Shown: positions 38,265-47,904 of the stretch, in pieces
How positions within the stretch are numbered: position 1 is the stretch's first letter
How the letters are laid out: each line of letters opens with the position of its first letter
Assembly (NCBI GenBank): GCA_016191165.1
Contig: JACPPF010000059.1
Span: 1-61,763, forward strand
Source of the DNA: Planctomycetota bacterium
GTDB lineage: Bacteria; Planctomycetota; Planctomycetia; Gemmatales; Gemmataceae
DNA length: 61,763 nt
Direction: 5' to 3'
Program-made: the position numbers and the translations under genes
The notes under the pieces: model-generated
The model's database searches: none
What the model was told of the DNA's origin: nothing
The model's input: the letters and a program-made list of their open reading frames with translations, nothing else

Positions 38265-40526
38265 ATGCCGCCCTCATCCATGACGTCGGTGACTCGACAC
38301 ACCCAAACGCGGGCCGCGCAATGCCTTCTCGATTTCTGCTTGGAAAATTCGTTCATTCATCGAGAAGACTGGCAGAAACTTCCCGAGACGCTGCGGAAAG
38401 AACTTGGGGAAGAAAAAGATACCAGCGTCTTGCTCCGGCGTTTGGTGCAGGCGAACGTGCTGACGGCCTACCAGGTCGATCGCATCGAGGCCGGGACGAT
38501 TCATGGCATGATCCTGGGCAGCTACCGCGTGCTGGATCGCCTGGGCGTCGGCGGCATGGGGGTTGTCTTTCTCGCGGAGCATATTCACCTGCGCCGCCTG
38601 GCGGCGATCAAGATGCTCCCCCTTTATTCAGGTTCGGATTCAACCGGCGCCATGCTGACGCGCTTCTTCAATGAGATCCGCGTCATCGCCCAGCTTCAAC
38701 ACCCCAACATCGTGGCGGCCATCGACACCGGTGAAATCCCGGGTGACGGGGCCGATGCTCCCGTTCTTTATTATCACGTCATGGAATATGTCCCGGGCAA
38801 GGATCTCGAACAACGGGTCCAGTCCGACGGACCGCTCGCGCTAACCTCCGCCTGTGATCTGACCTACCAGATCGCCAGCGCCCTGGTCGAAGCCGAAAAG
38901 CATGGCCTGGTCCATCGCGACATCAAGCCGTCCAACATCCTGGTGACGCCTGAGGGGCAGGCGAAGCTGCTCGATTTCGGCCTGGTGCGCAGCCACCAGA
39001 ATCGGCACACTCAGCCGGGGATGGTTCTGGGCACGATCGATTACCTGGCCCCGGAGCAGGCGCGCGACGCCAGTGCCGTGGACATCCGCGCCGACATCTT
39101 CGGCCTGGGAGGCACGTTGTATTGGGCCTTGACCGGCAGGGTCCCATTTCCCTCGGAAGCGCCTTTGCAGCAACAGGTCGTCGCTCGTTTATCGCAGAAT
39201 CCACCGTCGGTGAGCCGATTTCGCCCGGACATGCCCCCGGAAATGGACAGCCTGATCGCGCGCATGATGGCGACCAATCCAGAAGACCGCTACCAGAACC
39301 CCAAGGCGCTCATGCGGGCGCTATTGCCATTCTTGCGTTCCCAGTCTGGTGCGTTTCTCTATCTGCCGGCGCGACAAACGGGACAGGAATCGGCAACGCG
39401 CGGGAACAACGCCGAAATCCAGACCGGGGAGAAACGCCGTATCTTGCTGGTGGATGACGAGGACATGATGCGCGCGGTTGCCCGACACGCCCTCGCTGCC
39501 GAGGGCTTTGAATGCGAGGAAGCCGACAACGGCGCCATGGCCGTCGAGATGGCGCGCGCCAAGCGCTACGACCTGGTTTTACTCGACGTGGAACTCCCCC
39601 AGATGCGCGGCACCGATGTTCTGCGCAGCCTGCGCGATGAGCCGCCCGGTCCAAACCTCAAAGTGATCATGGCGTCCGGCCGGGTTTCGGCCGAGGATAT
39701 GTCGAACATGCTGCTCGCCGGCGCCGATGATTTTTTGGCCAAGCCGTTCAGCCTGGTCCAATTGACGGCGCGGGTGAAGGCGGCGCTGCGGCTCAAGGCC
39801 GCACAGGACCGCTCTGACTCGCTTGCCCAATCGCTGCGCGCCCTCAACCAGCAGCTGGAGCAGAATCTGCTGGCGCGCGACAGCGATCTGATTGACGCGC
39901 GCAATGCCCTGACGCTGGCCATCGCGGAGCTCGTGACCTTTCGCGGCATCGAGACTCCGGGCCACCTGGTGCGGATTCAAAAATACGTTCGCATCCTGGG
40001 CCAGGAAGCCTCCAAGGTTTCCTCGTTCGCGGGCAAACTGGACCAGAACTTCATTCAACTTCTCGAAAGCACCGCGCCGCTGCATGACGTGGGCATGATC
40101 GGCCTGCCCGACCACATCTTTCTGAAGCCCGGAAGGCTCACCGACGACGAGCGCATCCTGATGCGCGCCCACACCACCATCGGTTCCGACATCCTGCAAA
40201 AGATCACGCGCACCCACGGGTTCACCGCGGCGTTTTTGCAAATGGCCATCGACATCACGCGGCATCACCACGAACGCTGGGACGGCAAGGGGTACCCGGA
40301 TCGGCTAAGCGACCATGACATCCCGCTGGCGGCTCGCCTGGTCAGCATCGCGGACGTATATGACGCCTTGCGTTCGCGCCGACCTCACAAGCCGGCGCTG
40401 TCGCATGCCGCGGTGATTGAAATCCTCGCGGAATCCCCGCCAGGCCAGTTTGATCCCGCGTTGTTGCACGTGTTCCAGGACTGCGCGGATCAGTTCGACC
40501 AGGTGTATCGCGCCAATCCGGATTGA
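38265..40526 (+). CDS. Ser/Thr kinase, receiver and HD-GYP fusion protein
   Basis: This 753-residue protein combines three signalling modules. Residues about 87-355 are a complete Ser/Thr kinase (GVGGMGVVF loop, K116, HRDIKPSN at 217-224, DFG at 237-239). Residues about 391-510 are a receiver domain (DDED at 397-400, phospho-acceptor D441, K493). After a coiled-coil linker, residues about 550-745 are an HD-GYP phosphodiesterase (HD at 607-608, HHHERWDGKGYP at 667-678). All catalytic residues are present. HD-GYP domains degrade cyclic di-GMP, so kinase, phosphorelay and second-messenger signalling meet in one chain. ATG 38265 is chosen; a TTG further upstream is also in frame. No transmembrane span is seen. 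Confidence 0.93.
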   Translation: MPPSSMTSVTRHTQTRAAQCLLDFCLENSFIHREDWQKLPETLRKELGEEKDTSVLLRRLVQANVLTAYQVDRIEAGTIHGMILGSYRVLDRLGVGGMGVVFLAEHIHLRRLAAIKMLPLYSGSDSTGAMLTRFFNEIRVIAQLQHPNIVAAIDTGEIPGDGADAPVLYYHVMEYVPGKDLEQRVQSDGPLALTSACDLTYQIASALVEAEKHGLVHRDIKPSNILVTPEGQAKLLDFGLVRSHQNRHTQPGMVLGTIDYLAPEQARDASAVDIRADIFGLGGTLYWALTGRVPFPSEAPLQQQVVARLSQNPPSVSRFRPDMPPEMDSLIARMMATNPEDRYQNPKALMRALLPFLRSQSGAFLYLPARQTGQESATRGNNAEIQTGEKRRILLVDDEDMMRAVARHALAAEGFECEEADNGAMAVEMARAKRYDLVLLDVELPQMRGTDVLRSLRDEPPGPNLKVIMASGRVSAEDMSNMLLAGADDFLAKPFSLVQLTARVKAALRLKAAQDRSDSLAQSLRALNQQLEQNLLARDSDLIDARNALTLAIAELVTFRGIETPGHLVRIQKYVRILGQEASKVSSFAGKLDQNFIQLLESTAPLHDVGMIGLPDHIFLKPGRLTDDERILMRAHTTIGSDILQKITRTHGFTAAFLQMAIDITRHHHERWDGKGYPDRLSDHDIPLAARLVSIADVYDALRSRRPHKPALSHAAVIEILAESPPGQFDPALLHVFQDCADQFDQVYRANPD

Positions 40527-40608
40527 TGAGCGCAACTGATTGCGCACGTAGCGCGAGCAAGTCCCGCACTTGCTCGCGCTGCGTGCTTGCGCCAACAGGT
40601 CGATGGGG

Positions 40609-40971
40609 TTAGCGGTTCTGCCGAAATCCCACGCTCCAGGACCAGGTTCGCGTAGAGTCGCGCGCCGTGCCGGACATGGAATTGCCGTTGATCGTCCCGT
40701 AATACACCGCCCGGCCCGGGAAGGTCAGGGTGATGGAGGACCCGTTGCGCGTGAAGGAGCCGTTGGAGTTTTCGCGGGCGTCGATCATGAGGACTCGGCC
40801 GCCGTCGGAGAACTGAAATTCGAGGCGACCGTAGCCCTGGAGATTCTCCGTGCCAACCCAGATGGTCGTCCTGGATTGGACGGACGTTTCCCCGGCATGG
40901 GCGAGGGCGCCCAAGTTGGCCAGCAGGCAGACCGCGATGACGTTGGTCACGATGGGGTGAACGCGTTTCAT
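40609..40971 (-). CDS. Small secreted hypothetical protein
   Basis: The 120-residue protein begins MKRVHPIVTNVIAVCLLANL with a clear signal peptide cut after AHA (about residue 26). A short beta-rich domain follows (RTTIWVGTENLQGYGRLEFQ, then SITLTFPGRAVYYGTINGNS). GGAG lies a few bases before the start. Its size and pattern recall small planctomycete exported proteins of unknown function. It lies between two same-direction kinase genes but on the opposite strand, so it is a separate unit. Confidence 0.72.
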   Translation of the reverse strand: MKRVHPIVTNVIAVCLLANLGALAHAGETSVQSRTTIWVGTENLQGYGRLEFQFSDGGRVLMIDARENSNGSFTRNGSSITLTFPGRAVYYGTINGNSMSGTARDSTRTWSWSVGFRQNR

Positions 40972-41204
40972 GGGAGTTCTCCTCGAACAGGGTGTTTGGG
41001 TTGTCAGGTCGTTGCTCTGCAATCCCAAACGGCGCCGCGAAAATCTGTGACAACAATTTTTTCTTTTTTTGTTTGACGCTGACCTGCCGCGCTCGCCAGA
41101 ATGCGGAATTGCCACTTTTTGCGCGCGACTGGGATTTGGTCGCGCATCGCCCCTGCGAGCCGGAAGCGAAAACGACGGTTCGCTTTAACCGCGGCAGGTG
41201 CGTC

Positions 41205-44200
41205 ATGAATACGGTCTTGACCTGTTCCAAAGGGCACCGATGGGAAGCGCCGATTGTGAAGGACGGAGCGTCGGCAACGCCGCCCTGTCCCTTATGCGGC
41301 GAGACCTCCGCCATTTCGCTGCTGGGCGAGCTGCCCCCCGCGCCGCCACTACCGGTGCAAGATGTGGACAAGACGCTTACGCAAGCGGCGTCCGAGATTG
41401 AGCAAGCGGCGCCGGAGATTCCTGGTTATGTGGAAATGCGCGAGGTGGCGCGCGGTGGCATGGGCGTTGTGTTTCACGCCAGGCAAATCCTGCCGCCGCG
41501 CGAGGTGGCGCTCAAGATGGTGCTGGGCGGCGCCGGCGCGGGGCCCGACGAACTGGCGAGGTTTTTCAAGGAAGCCGCTGCGCTTGCAAGGCTGGATCAT
41601 CCGCACATTGTGCCGATTTACGAGTTTGGCAACCACCACGGGCAGCCGTTTTTCACTCAGGAGTTTCTCAGCGGTGGATCCCTATCCGCCCGGCTGGGTG
41701 GCCTGCCGACGCGACCCGAAGAAGCCGCGGGCACGATGGCGACCCTGGCGCGCGCCATCCACGCCGCCCATCAGGCCGGCATTATCCACCGCGACCTGAG
41801 CCCGCACAATGTCCTGTTCACCTCGACGGGGATCGCCAAGATCACCGATTTCGGTCTCGCCAAGCAGCTGGGGGAGCTCAGCGAACAGACGCAGACGGGC
41901 ACCATCATGGGCAAGCCCAGTTACATGGCGCCGGAACAGGCGGCGGGGCGCTTGCACGACATCGGTCCCGCGACCGACGTCTACGCGCTGGGTGCGATTC
42001 TGTATGAGATGCTGACGGGCGGCCCGCCGTTTCGCGCCCCGTCCGTGGTGGAGACGCTCGACCAGGTCCGCCATCTCGACCCGGTCCCGCCCACGAAGTT
42101 GCAGCCCCGGTTGCCACGCAATCTGGAAACGATCTGCCTGAAATGCCTGCGCAAAGACCCGGCCAACCGCTATGGCAGCGCCCAGGAGTTGGCCGACGAT
42201 CTGGATCGGTATCTTCGCGGCGAGCCGATCTGGGCCAAGCCGGTTCCGCCCTGGGAGCGGCTGTGGATGTGGATGCGGCGCCGGCCCGCGGTGGCGGCGG
42301 TCTGGGGTCTCCTCATCACGATCGCCATCGCCGTGGTGTTCGGCATGCGGACGCATCGGGCCAATCTCCGCGAGACGGAACGCGCGACCCGGGCCAGCGA
42401 CCTGGTGCAGGCGATTGAGGCTGCCGACGCCGCGTCATTGCCACGCCTTCTGGACGATCTCCAGGATTATCGCGCCTGGGCCGACCCCATCCTGCGCGAA
42501 AAAAGCCAGACGGCCACCAAACCCCAGGATCAAATCCGCTTCAGCCTGGCGCTGCTGCCGGTTGACCCGGGCCAGGTGCAATCGCTGCGAGACCACCTGT
42601 GGACCTGCGAGCCCGATGAATTCCTGATCATCAGCAAGGCCCTCAAGGAGCATCAGGACCAGTTGACCGACGGATTGTGGCAAACCTTCGAGAAGCCCAC
42701 GGAGACGCGACCGCGCCGCCTGCGCGCCGCCTGTGCCCTCGCGCTTTATCAGCCAGACGATCCGCGCTGGAAACGGCCCAAACGCGGCGCTGAGCTCGTT
42801 GACTGGCTGTTGCAGGAAAACCAGATCCGCATCGGGTATTGGACGCAGGCGCTTCGCCCGGTCCGACAGTCCTTGACGCCGGCGCTGGCGGACGCCTTTC
42901 GCGATGTCAATCGCTCCAGCCTGGATCGGTCGCTCGCGGCCGATATCCTGGCGGAACTGGATAGCGACCGCCCGGAAACGCTGGCCAGGCTTCTGCCCGA
43001 CGGCCAGGGTCGTCAGGCCAGTTCGCTCCTCTCGCGGCTGGAAAAAACCGATCGCCCGGGCACGCAGCGAATCATGGAGGCCTTCCTGGCGGCGCCCTGG
43101 TCCCGTGACGCGCCGGAAGCTGAATTGAATCTCCAGGCGGCGCGCCGGGCCAAGGCGGCGGTGGCCCTGGTGCGCCTCGGCTCTCCAGAAAAGGTCTGGC
43201 CGCTCCTTCGCTCCGACGCGGACCCGCGCGTTCGCGCCAAGATGATCCATCACTTTGCTGTTTTTGACGTCGATCCACGTCTCCTGTTGGCCAAACTCCG
43301 TGCCGAAACGGACCTGGCGACACGGCGAGCGCTGCTCATTGGTCTGGGCGGCTACGACGCCGGCGAAATTCGTCCCTGTGGCAAGGCGCTGCCCGATGAA
43401 TTACTGCGCCTTCACCGCGACGATCCGGACGCGGGAATTCATTCAGCCACCGAATGGATTCTGCGGCATCGATTCCGCATGGAACCCGAGCTCGTTCGGG
43501 AATCGCGGCGAAAAGCCGCCACGCAAGGCGGCTGGTTTGAAAGCAAATACAACGGCCACGTCTTGTCTGTGATCGGCGGCCCGGTGGACTTCCGCATTGG
43601 TTCGCCGGAGAGTGAGACCGTGCGTTACGCCACGGAGCAACCGTCGCTGGTGCGCATTCCGCGAACGTTTGCGATCGCGACCAAGGAGACGACGTTCGCC
43701 CAGTTTCTGAGATTTCTGCAGGAACAAAAAAGAGATCCCAAGGAGCTCAAGTACACGCCGCGACACGCCGCCGGACCGAGCGGGCCGATCATTGCCGTCA
43801 CCTGGTTCGAGGCCGCGCAGTATTGCCGCTGGTTAAGCGAGAAGGACCATGTTCCGTCGCAGGAGATGTGCTATCCCCCGATCGATCAGATCAAACCTGG
43901 AATGAAGCTTGAGCCTGGGTTTCTTGGCCGGGCGGGCTATCGTCTGCCGACGGAGGCGGAGTGGGAATATGCGTGCCGGGCCGGGGCCAAGACGAGTCGG
44001 TATTATGGGTCCGCAGAAGATTTACTTGGCAGCTATGCGCGGTTCGTTCTCAACTCCAGGAATCATACCTGGCCGGTTGGCAGTGTCTTTCCCAATGATC
44101 ATGGCCTGTTTGACATGCTGGGCAACACCATCGAGTGGTGTCAAACCCCCTGGCGTGATCGTTATCCCCAGCCGGCCGGCACAGAACCGTGGATCGATGA

Positions 44201-44360
44201 CGAGGAAATTGCCCCCATCGAAAAAAGCTCATTGCGCGTTCTGCGGGGCGGCTCGTTTCTTGCGCCTGAGCCGGACGTGCGCTGCGCCGTGCGTGGCCGA
44301 AATCAGGCGTCACTCTACTTCGACACGGTCGGCTTCCGGATCGCCCGGACGATCCGCTGA
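41205..44360 (+). CDS. Ser/Thr kinase with C-terminal SUMF1/FGE domain
   Basis: The 1051-residue protein starts with a zinc-ribbon-like piece (C7..C28PLC31). The kinase lies at about 75-340 (ARGGMGVVF loop, K104, HRDLSPHN at 195-202, DFG at 215-217), with one membrane span at about 363-380. A helical, possibly HEAT-like middle follows, then a C-terminal formylglycine-generating-enzyme-like domain (about 790-1050: YRLPTEAEWEYACRAGAKTS, GLFDMLGNTIEW, LRVLRGGSF). In the catalytic loop Ser199 replaces the usual Lys of HRDLKPxN. The SUMF1 part would be extracytoplasmic and probably acts as a binding domain. The ATG at 41205 follows AGGTG. Confidence 0.9.
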   Translation: MNTVLTCSKGHRWEAPIVKDGASATPPCPLCGETSAISLLGELPPAPPLPVQDVDKTLTQAASEIEQAAPEIPGYVEMREVARGGMGVVFHARQILPPREVALKMVLGGAGAGPDELARFFKEAAALARLDHPHIVPIYEFGNHHGQPFFTQEFLSGGSLSARLGGLPTRPEEAAGTMATLARAIHAAHQAGIIHRDLSPHNVLFTSTGIAKITDFGLAKQLGELSEQTQTGTIMGKPSYMAPEQAAGRLHDIGPATDVYALGAILYEMLTGGPPFRAPSVVETLDQVRHLDPVPPTKLQPRLPRNLETICLKCLRKDPANRYGSAQELADDLDRYLRGEPIWAKPVPPWERLWMWMRRRPAVAAVWGLLITIAIAVVFGMRTHRANLRETERATRASDLVQAIEAADAASLPRLLDDLQDYRAWADPILREKSQTATKPQDQIRFSLALLPVDPGQVQSLRDHLWTCEPDEFLIISKALKEHQDQLTDGLWQTFEKPTETRPRRLRAACALALYQPDDPRWKRPKRGAELVDWLLQENQIRIGYWTQALRPVRQSLTPALADAFRDVNRSSLDRSLAADILAELDSDRPETLARLLPDGQGRQASSLLSRLEKTDRPGTQRIMEAFLAAPWSRDAPEAELNLQAARRAKAAVALVRLGSPEKVWPLLRSDADPRVRAKMIHHFAVFDVDPRLLLAKLRAETDLATRRALLIGLGGYDAGEIRPCGKALPDELLRLHRDDPDAGIHSATEWILRHRFRMEPELVRESRRKAATQGGWFESKYNGHVLSVIGGPVDFRIGSPESETVRYATEQPSLVRIPRTFAIATKETTFAQFLRFLQEQKRDPKELKYTPRHAAGPSGPIIAVTWFEAAQYCRWLSEKDHVPSQEMCYPPIDQIKPGMKLEPGFLGRAGYRLPTEAEWEYACRAGAKTSRYYGSAEDLLGSYARFVLNSRNHTWPVGSVFPNDHGLFDMLGNTIEWCQTPWRDRYPQPAGTEPWIDDEEIAPIEKSSLRVLRGGSFLAPEPDVRCAVRGRNQASLYFDTVGFRIARTIR

Positions 44361-44385
44361 GTCCAAGTTGCTGGCCCGCGCGCCT

Positions 44386-45084
44386 TTACTCCTGCCGCTG
44401 TTCCCAGGCGTGTCGGCAGTATTCGAGAAGGTTGAGGTCAATCAACTCCGCCTCGATTTCATCGGGATTGGGTTTATTCATCGCGGTCACGACCTCCTCC
44501 AGAAGTAGTTCCGCGAAACGAACGCGGGCCCGGTGAACCAGCTGGCGGACATTTGCCACCGTCAAAGGTTTGCCCAGCTTTTCGGCCAGCGGCTCGACGA
44601 GGTCTCGCGAACGTGCCTCGGGCTGGGCGGCTCGAACGAGCAAGACATCGTGATGCGGGTGCCCGGTTTGGTTCTGATCCTGGTCCAGGGCCTTCCAGGC
44701 GCGGGCCAGCAATTCGTCGCGCCAGTTGGCGTCGAACGAAACCTCCGCCTCCCGGCTCCGGACGTTCGCCATTTCCTCGGGCGTCATGCCGGCGCGGCGG
44801 GCATCGTTTTTGCGCCGTGTCCGCCAATAATCATGAACCATGTTCCGCAAGCACGTCTTCAAATAAAACCGAAACTGTCCCGACCGCGTCGACTGTCTGT
44901 GAAAATCCCCGCGGGCGAAGCGGATCGAAAACTCCTGCAACATTTCGTCAACGATATCCTCCTCGTGGAACATTCCCCGCAAGTATCGGCGCACGGCGTG
45001 AAAATAGCGCTCCACCTCCTGGTGCGGAGGATTCTTCTGCGTGACAATCTGGCTAAGCCGATCAACCAGCGCAGGATCGATCAT
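44386..45084 (-). CDS. Sigma-70-like RNA polymerase sigma factor
   Basis: The 232-residue protein shows sigma region 2 (VERYFHAVRRYLRGMFHEED, IVDEMLQEFSIRF, QFRFYLKTCLRNMVHDYWRT) and a C-terminal region 4-like helix-turn-helix (LGKPLTVANVRQLVHRARVR). It resembles planctomycete ECF-type factors whose genes lie beside Ser/Thr kinases. Here it converges on the kinase-SUMF1 gene with 25 bp between stops. The start at 45084 is preferred because AAGGA lies 7 nt upstream; another Met five codons further out (45099) remains possible. Confidence 0.82.
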   Translation of the reverse strand: MIDPALVDRLSQIVTQKNPPHQEVERYFHAVRRYLRGMFHEEDIVDEMLQEFSIRFARGDFHRQSTRSGQFRFYLKTCLRNMVHDYWRTRRKNDARRAGMTPEEMANVRSREAEVSFDANWRDELLARAWKALDQDQNQTGHPHHDVLLVRAAQPEARSRDLVEPLAEKLGKPLTVANVRQLVHRARVRFAELLLEEVVTAMNKPNPDEIEAELIDLNLLEYCRHAWEQRQE

Positions 45085-45238
45085 GGGTAATTCCTTCATC
45101 GTGGCAGCGTTGAAAAAATGATAATTCCAGCGAGGCCACGTTGCAACAGTTTATTCTCCAGGCGGTTGGGAAACGTATCGGCGCCAGCGCACGCGGCATG
45201 AAGTTCGATTTCCGCCGCTCCCGTCCGTTCCTGGCGCG

Positions 45239-45244
45239 TATAAT
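45239..45244 (+). promoter_or_regulatory. Possible -10 box upstream of the SDR gene
   Basis: A perfect TATAAT lies about 150 bp before the SDR start in a 310-bp gap between divergent genes. No good -35 element is found 16-18 nt upstream, so the call is weak. The rest of the gap shows no gene. Confidence 0.3.
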
Positions 45245-45394
45245 GACACCACCTGCCTTGGCGAGTCTCATTAGTTTTTGTTCATCCAAAACTAATTACC
45301 AGGCCGTCGGCTTTTGGGACACAATTTGCTCAGGCGTGCTTCGTCACCGGAGCACGACCGCTCGCCCCACGTACCCTGCTCGGAGGCTCCCCTT

Positions 45395-46147
45395 ATGGAA
45401 TCGCAAAAAGTCGCCCTGATCACCGGCTGTGGCCGGCGGCGCATCGGTTTCCACGTCGCCGAGGCCCTCGTTTTTCGCGGCTACTCTCTTGCCATTCATT
45501 ACAACAGTTCCAAAAAAGAGGCGGCCGAAACCCTTGAGTATTTTCGCGGCCAGGGGGTACGCGCGGTTGCGCTACACGCTGACCTGGCGGATGAAGTCGG
45601 CGTCCTTTCGCTGGTTCAAGCCGTCCAGCATCAGCTTGGCCGTATCGATTTGCTCGTTAACTGCGCCGCCGAATGGAAAAGCAAAGCGCTTGAGGAAATC
45701 GGCGCAGATGACATGCGGCGCAATCTCGAAGTCAACACCCTGGCGACCTTTCTCTGCTCGCTCCAGGCGGGACTCGTCATGGTAAAGCAACCCGAAGGGG
45801 GCAACATCATCACCATCGGCGACTGGGCGACCGAACGGCCGTACCTCAACTACGCCGCCTATCTTGTTTCCAAGGGCGCCATTCCAGCCTTGACGCGCAG
45901 CCTGGCGGTCGAACTTGGCACGCGCAATCCAAACGTGCGCGTCAACTGCATCTTGCCTGGCCCGGTGCTGCTGCCGCCCGACCTTCCCGAGGCCGAACGC
46001 CAGCAAGCCATTCACGGGACGCTGGTCAAGCGTGAAGGCAGCCCGAAGAACATCGCCCAGGCGGTGTCGTTCTTCGTCGAAAACGACTTCGTCACCGGCG
46101 TGTGTCTGCCTGTCGATGGCGGGCGTTCGGTTTATGCTCCCGAATAG
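45395..46147 (+). CDS. Short-chain dehydrogenase/reductase
   Basis: The 250-residue protein is a classical SDR. It has a Rossmann nucleotide-binding start (VALITGCGRRRIGFHVAEAL), LLVNCAAEWKSKA in the NNAG position and the YAAYLVSKGA helix with the catalytic Tyr and Lys. A C-terminal GVCLPVDGGRSV closes it. The position of the usual catalytic Ser reads IGDWATERP, where Asp occupies the site, as in pteridine reductase-like SDRs. The substrate is unknown. The ATG at 45395 has CGGAGG 9 nt upstream; the frame extends further without homology. Confidence 0.88.
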   Translation: MESQKVALITGCGRRRIGFHVAEALVFRGYSLAIHYNSSKKEAAETLEYFRGQGVRAVALHADLADEVGVLSLVQAVQHQLGRIDLLVNCAAEWKSKALEEIGADDMRRNLEVNTLATFLCSLQAGLVMVKQPEGGNIITIGDWATERPYLNYAAYLVSKGAIPALTRSLAVELGTRNPNVRVNCILPGPVLLPPDLPEAERQQAIHGTLVKREGSPKNIAQAVSFFVENDFVTGVCLPVDGGRSVYAPE

Positions 46148-46268
46148 CGGCCATGTCCGAGCTTGAAGCGTGAGCGAAGGGCCCCGGACGGCTTCGCTGA
46201 CGCTCCGACTCGGATGATCCGCCAGATCAACCCGTGTCGGTCCCAAAATTTGGTAATGTCTCAGTTTG

Positions 46269-46303
46269 ATGGTAGACCTCACGCTCCGCGTGAGGTCTAC
46301 CAT
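46269..46303. repeat. Strong hairpin repeat
   Basis: Perfect 16-bp arms (46269-46284 and 46288-46303, core GGTAGACCTCACGC) flank a 3-nt loop in the gap between the SDR and DUF1080 genes. There is no T-tract. The remaining 298-bp gap (46148-46445) holds nothing else that I recognise apart from AAGGAG before the next gene. Confidence 0.8.
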
Positions 46304-46445
46304 GCGCCGAAGCAAAGTGAGACCCCACCCAAAATTTTCTTGCGTTCAATACCGAATGGCCATAAGCTCGTCGGTTAGCAGTAAATCCGGCTGAAAGCTG
46401 ATTGCTGAAAGCTGATAGCTAAACCACCAACCCAAGGAGCAACTC

Positions 46446-47216
46446 ATGAATCGTTGGCTAACAAGTTTCCTCTTCCTCGGCGCGCTGGCCTTTCTTCTGG
46501 GTCAGGCCGATCCCTCGGCGGCGCAGAAGGGCAATGGCAAAAAGAAAGTGCAGATCAAAGTTCCGACCAAATCCCCCGTCATTCTGCCAGGGAAAGGGAC
46601 CTCAGAAACCATCAATCTATTCAACGGCAAGGATCTGGACGGGTGGGAAGGGTACAAGAACCTGTGGTCGGTGAAGGAAGGTATCATCGTCGCCCGCAAT
46701 GAGAAGCCGCTGCCATTTTCCACCTATTTGCTCACGAAGCGAAAGTTCAGCGACTTCCGCCTGGTGTTTAGTGCCAAACTGGTTGAATCCGAAATGCACT
46801 CGGGCATTGCCCTCTGGGGCCGACGCATCACGCCGAAGCAAGCAAAGAACCCCGTCAAGCAATTTGCCGAATACACCTATCAAGGCCAACTCGTCATGTT
46901 CCCGTCAGGCTGGGGCCTTTATGATCTCTATCGCCGTCACGGTGGCATTAATCCGTCCCCGAAGATTCGCGGCGTGGCAATGAAGGCAGGCAAACAGCAC
47001 GACTGGAATGACATGGAGATCCTGGCCAAGGGCGACCGCATCCGGCTAGTAGTGAACGGCCAACTTGTCCTGGATTGGCGCGATCCTGAACCCAATTGCA
47101 TCGACGAAGGTCCGATAGGATTGCAGTTGCATTCGAACAATATCCCCCAGGAGATTCATTTCAAGGGGTTGGTCCTGACGACGTTCCCGGACGACAAACT
47201 TATGACGGTGAAGTAG
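46446..47216 (+). CDS. Secreted DUF1080 (3-keto-disaccharide hydrolase-type) protein
   Basis: The 256-residue protein has a signal peptide (about 1-26, ending PSAAQ). A single DUF1080 domain of concanavalin-like fold follows: INLFNGKDLDGWEGYKNLWS, MHSGIALWGRR, DWNDMEILAKGDRIRLVVNG and GPIGLQLHSNNIPQEIHFKG. Some members hydrolyse 3-keto sugars; many planctomycete copies are uncharacterised. AAGGAG lies just before the start. It stands alone, convergent with the CvpA gene. Confidence 0.92.
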   Translation: MNRWLTSFLFLGALAFLLGQADPSAAQKGNGKKKVQIKVPTKSPVILPGKGTSETINLFNGKDLDGWEGYKNLWSVKEGIIVARNEKPLPFSTYLLTKRKFSDFRLVFSAKLVESEMHSGIALWGRRITPKQAKNPVKQFAEYTYQGQLVMFPSGWGLYDLYRRHGGINPSPKIRGVAMKAGKQHDWNDMEILAKGDRIRLVVNGQLVLDWRDPEPNCIDEGPIGLQLHSNNIPQEIHFKGLVLTTFPDDKLMTVK

Positions 47217-47322
47217 AAGCGAACCCAAGCCTGGCGTTCGCGGCGGTCGATTGGGTTTCCCCGGTGCCCCTTTGGGTTGCCGGGGAGACTTCGGTTCGAC
47301 CGGCTGAGCAGCGGGGTGTGCG

Positions 47323-47904
47323 TTATTTCTTTTTCCCATCGCCGTTGATTGCCTCAACTGCGGCGTCGGTGACGCGCTGCTGCACCTGGTCGCGCACCTC
47401 TGTGACGCCGGCGTCGAGGCGGTCGCGGTAGGATTGCGGAATCCAGCTGACGACCTCCTGGGTTCCCCTGGCGAAATGCGGGGCAAGCGTTGCCGCCTGG
47501 AACCAATCGCGGATGATCGGCAAATCGAGCGTCACCAACACGGCGCAAAGACACGCCGCCACCGCCGCCATCTTGGCCGTCCCTAGCAAGGCGCCCAGAA
47601 GCCGATCCAGCATTTCCAGCTTGCTTTCCTTGATCGCCTTGTGGAGGAGCCGGGTGATGAGGTAAAGCGTCAGATAGACGAGCAAAAAAACGGCGACGAA
47701 GGCCACGACGCGATTGACGGCGGGATTGACGTCGCGCCATTGTCCTCCCAGCCATTCGGTTGCACTGGCGTTGGCGAGGATCGCAAGGTAAAGCGATAAG
47801 GCCAGACTGACGACCCGTGCGACCTGCCAGAGCAGGCCGCTGCAAAACCCCATGGCGGCGCCCAAGCCTAGGATGACCAGGATAATGATGTCGAGCCAGT
47901 GCAT
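47323..47904 (-). CDS. CvpA-family membrane protein
   Basis: The 193-residue protein has four predicted membrane spans, starting MHWLDIIILVILGLGAAMGF. The family-typical GFCSGLLWQVARVVSLAL and LLGALLGTAKMAAVAACLCA segments follow, and then an amphipathic C-terminus. CvpA proteins are needed for colicin V production in E. coli and for envelope homeostasis elsewhere. The start at 47904 begins the first span; a Met four codons upstream (47916) is also possible. Confidence 0.85.
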   Translation of the reverse strand: MHWLDIIILVILGLGAAMGFCSGLLWQVARVVSLALSLYLAILANASATEWLGGQWRDVNPAVNRVVAFVAVFLLVYLTLYLITRLLHKAIKESKLEMLDRLLGALLGTAKMAAVAACLCAVLVTLDLPIIRDWFQAATLAPHFARGTQEVVSWIPQSYRDRLDAGVTEVRDQVQQRVTDAAVEAINGDGKKK

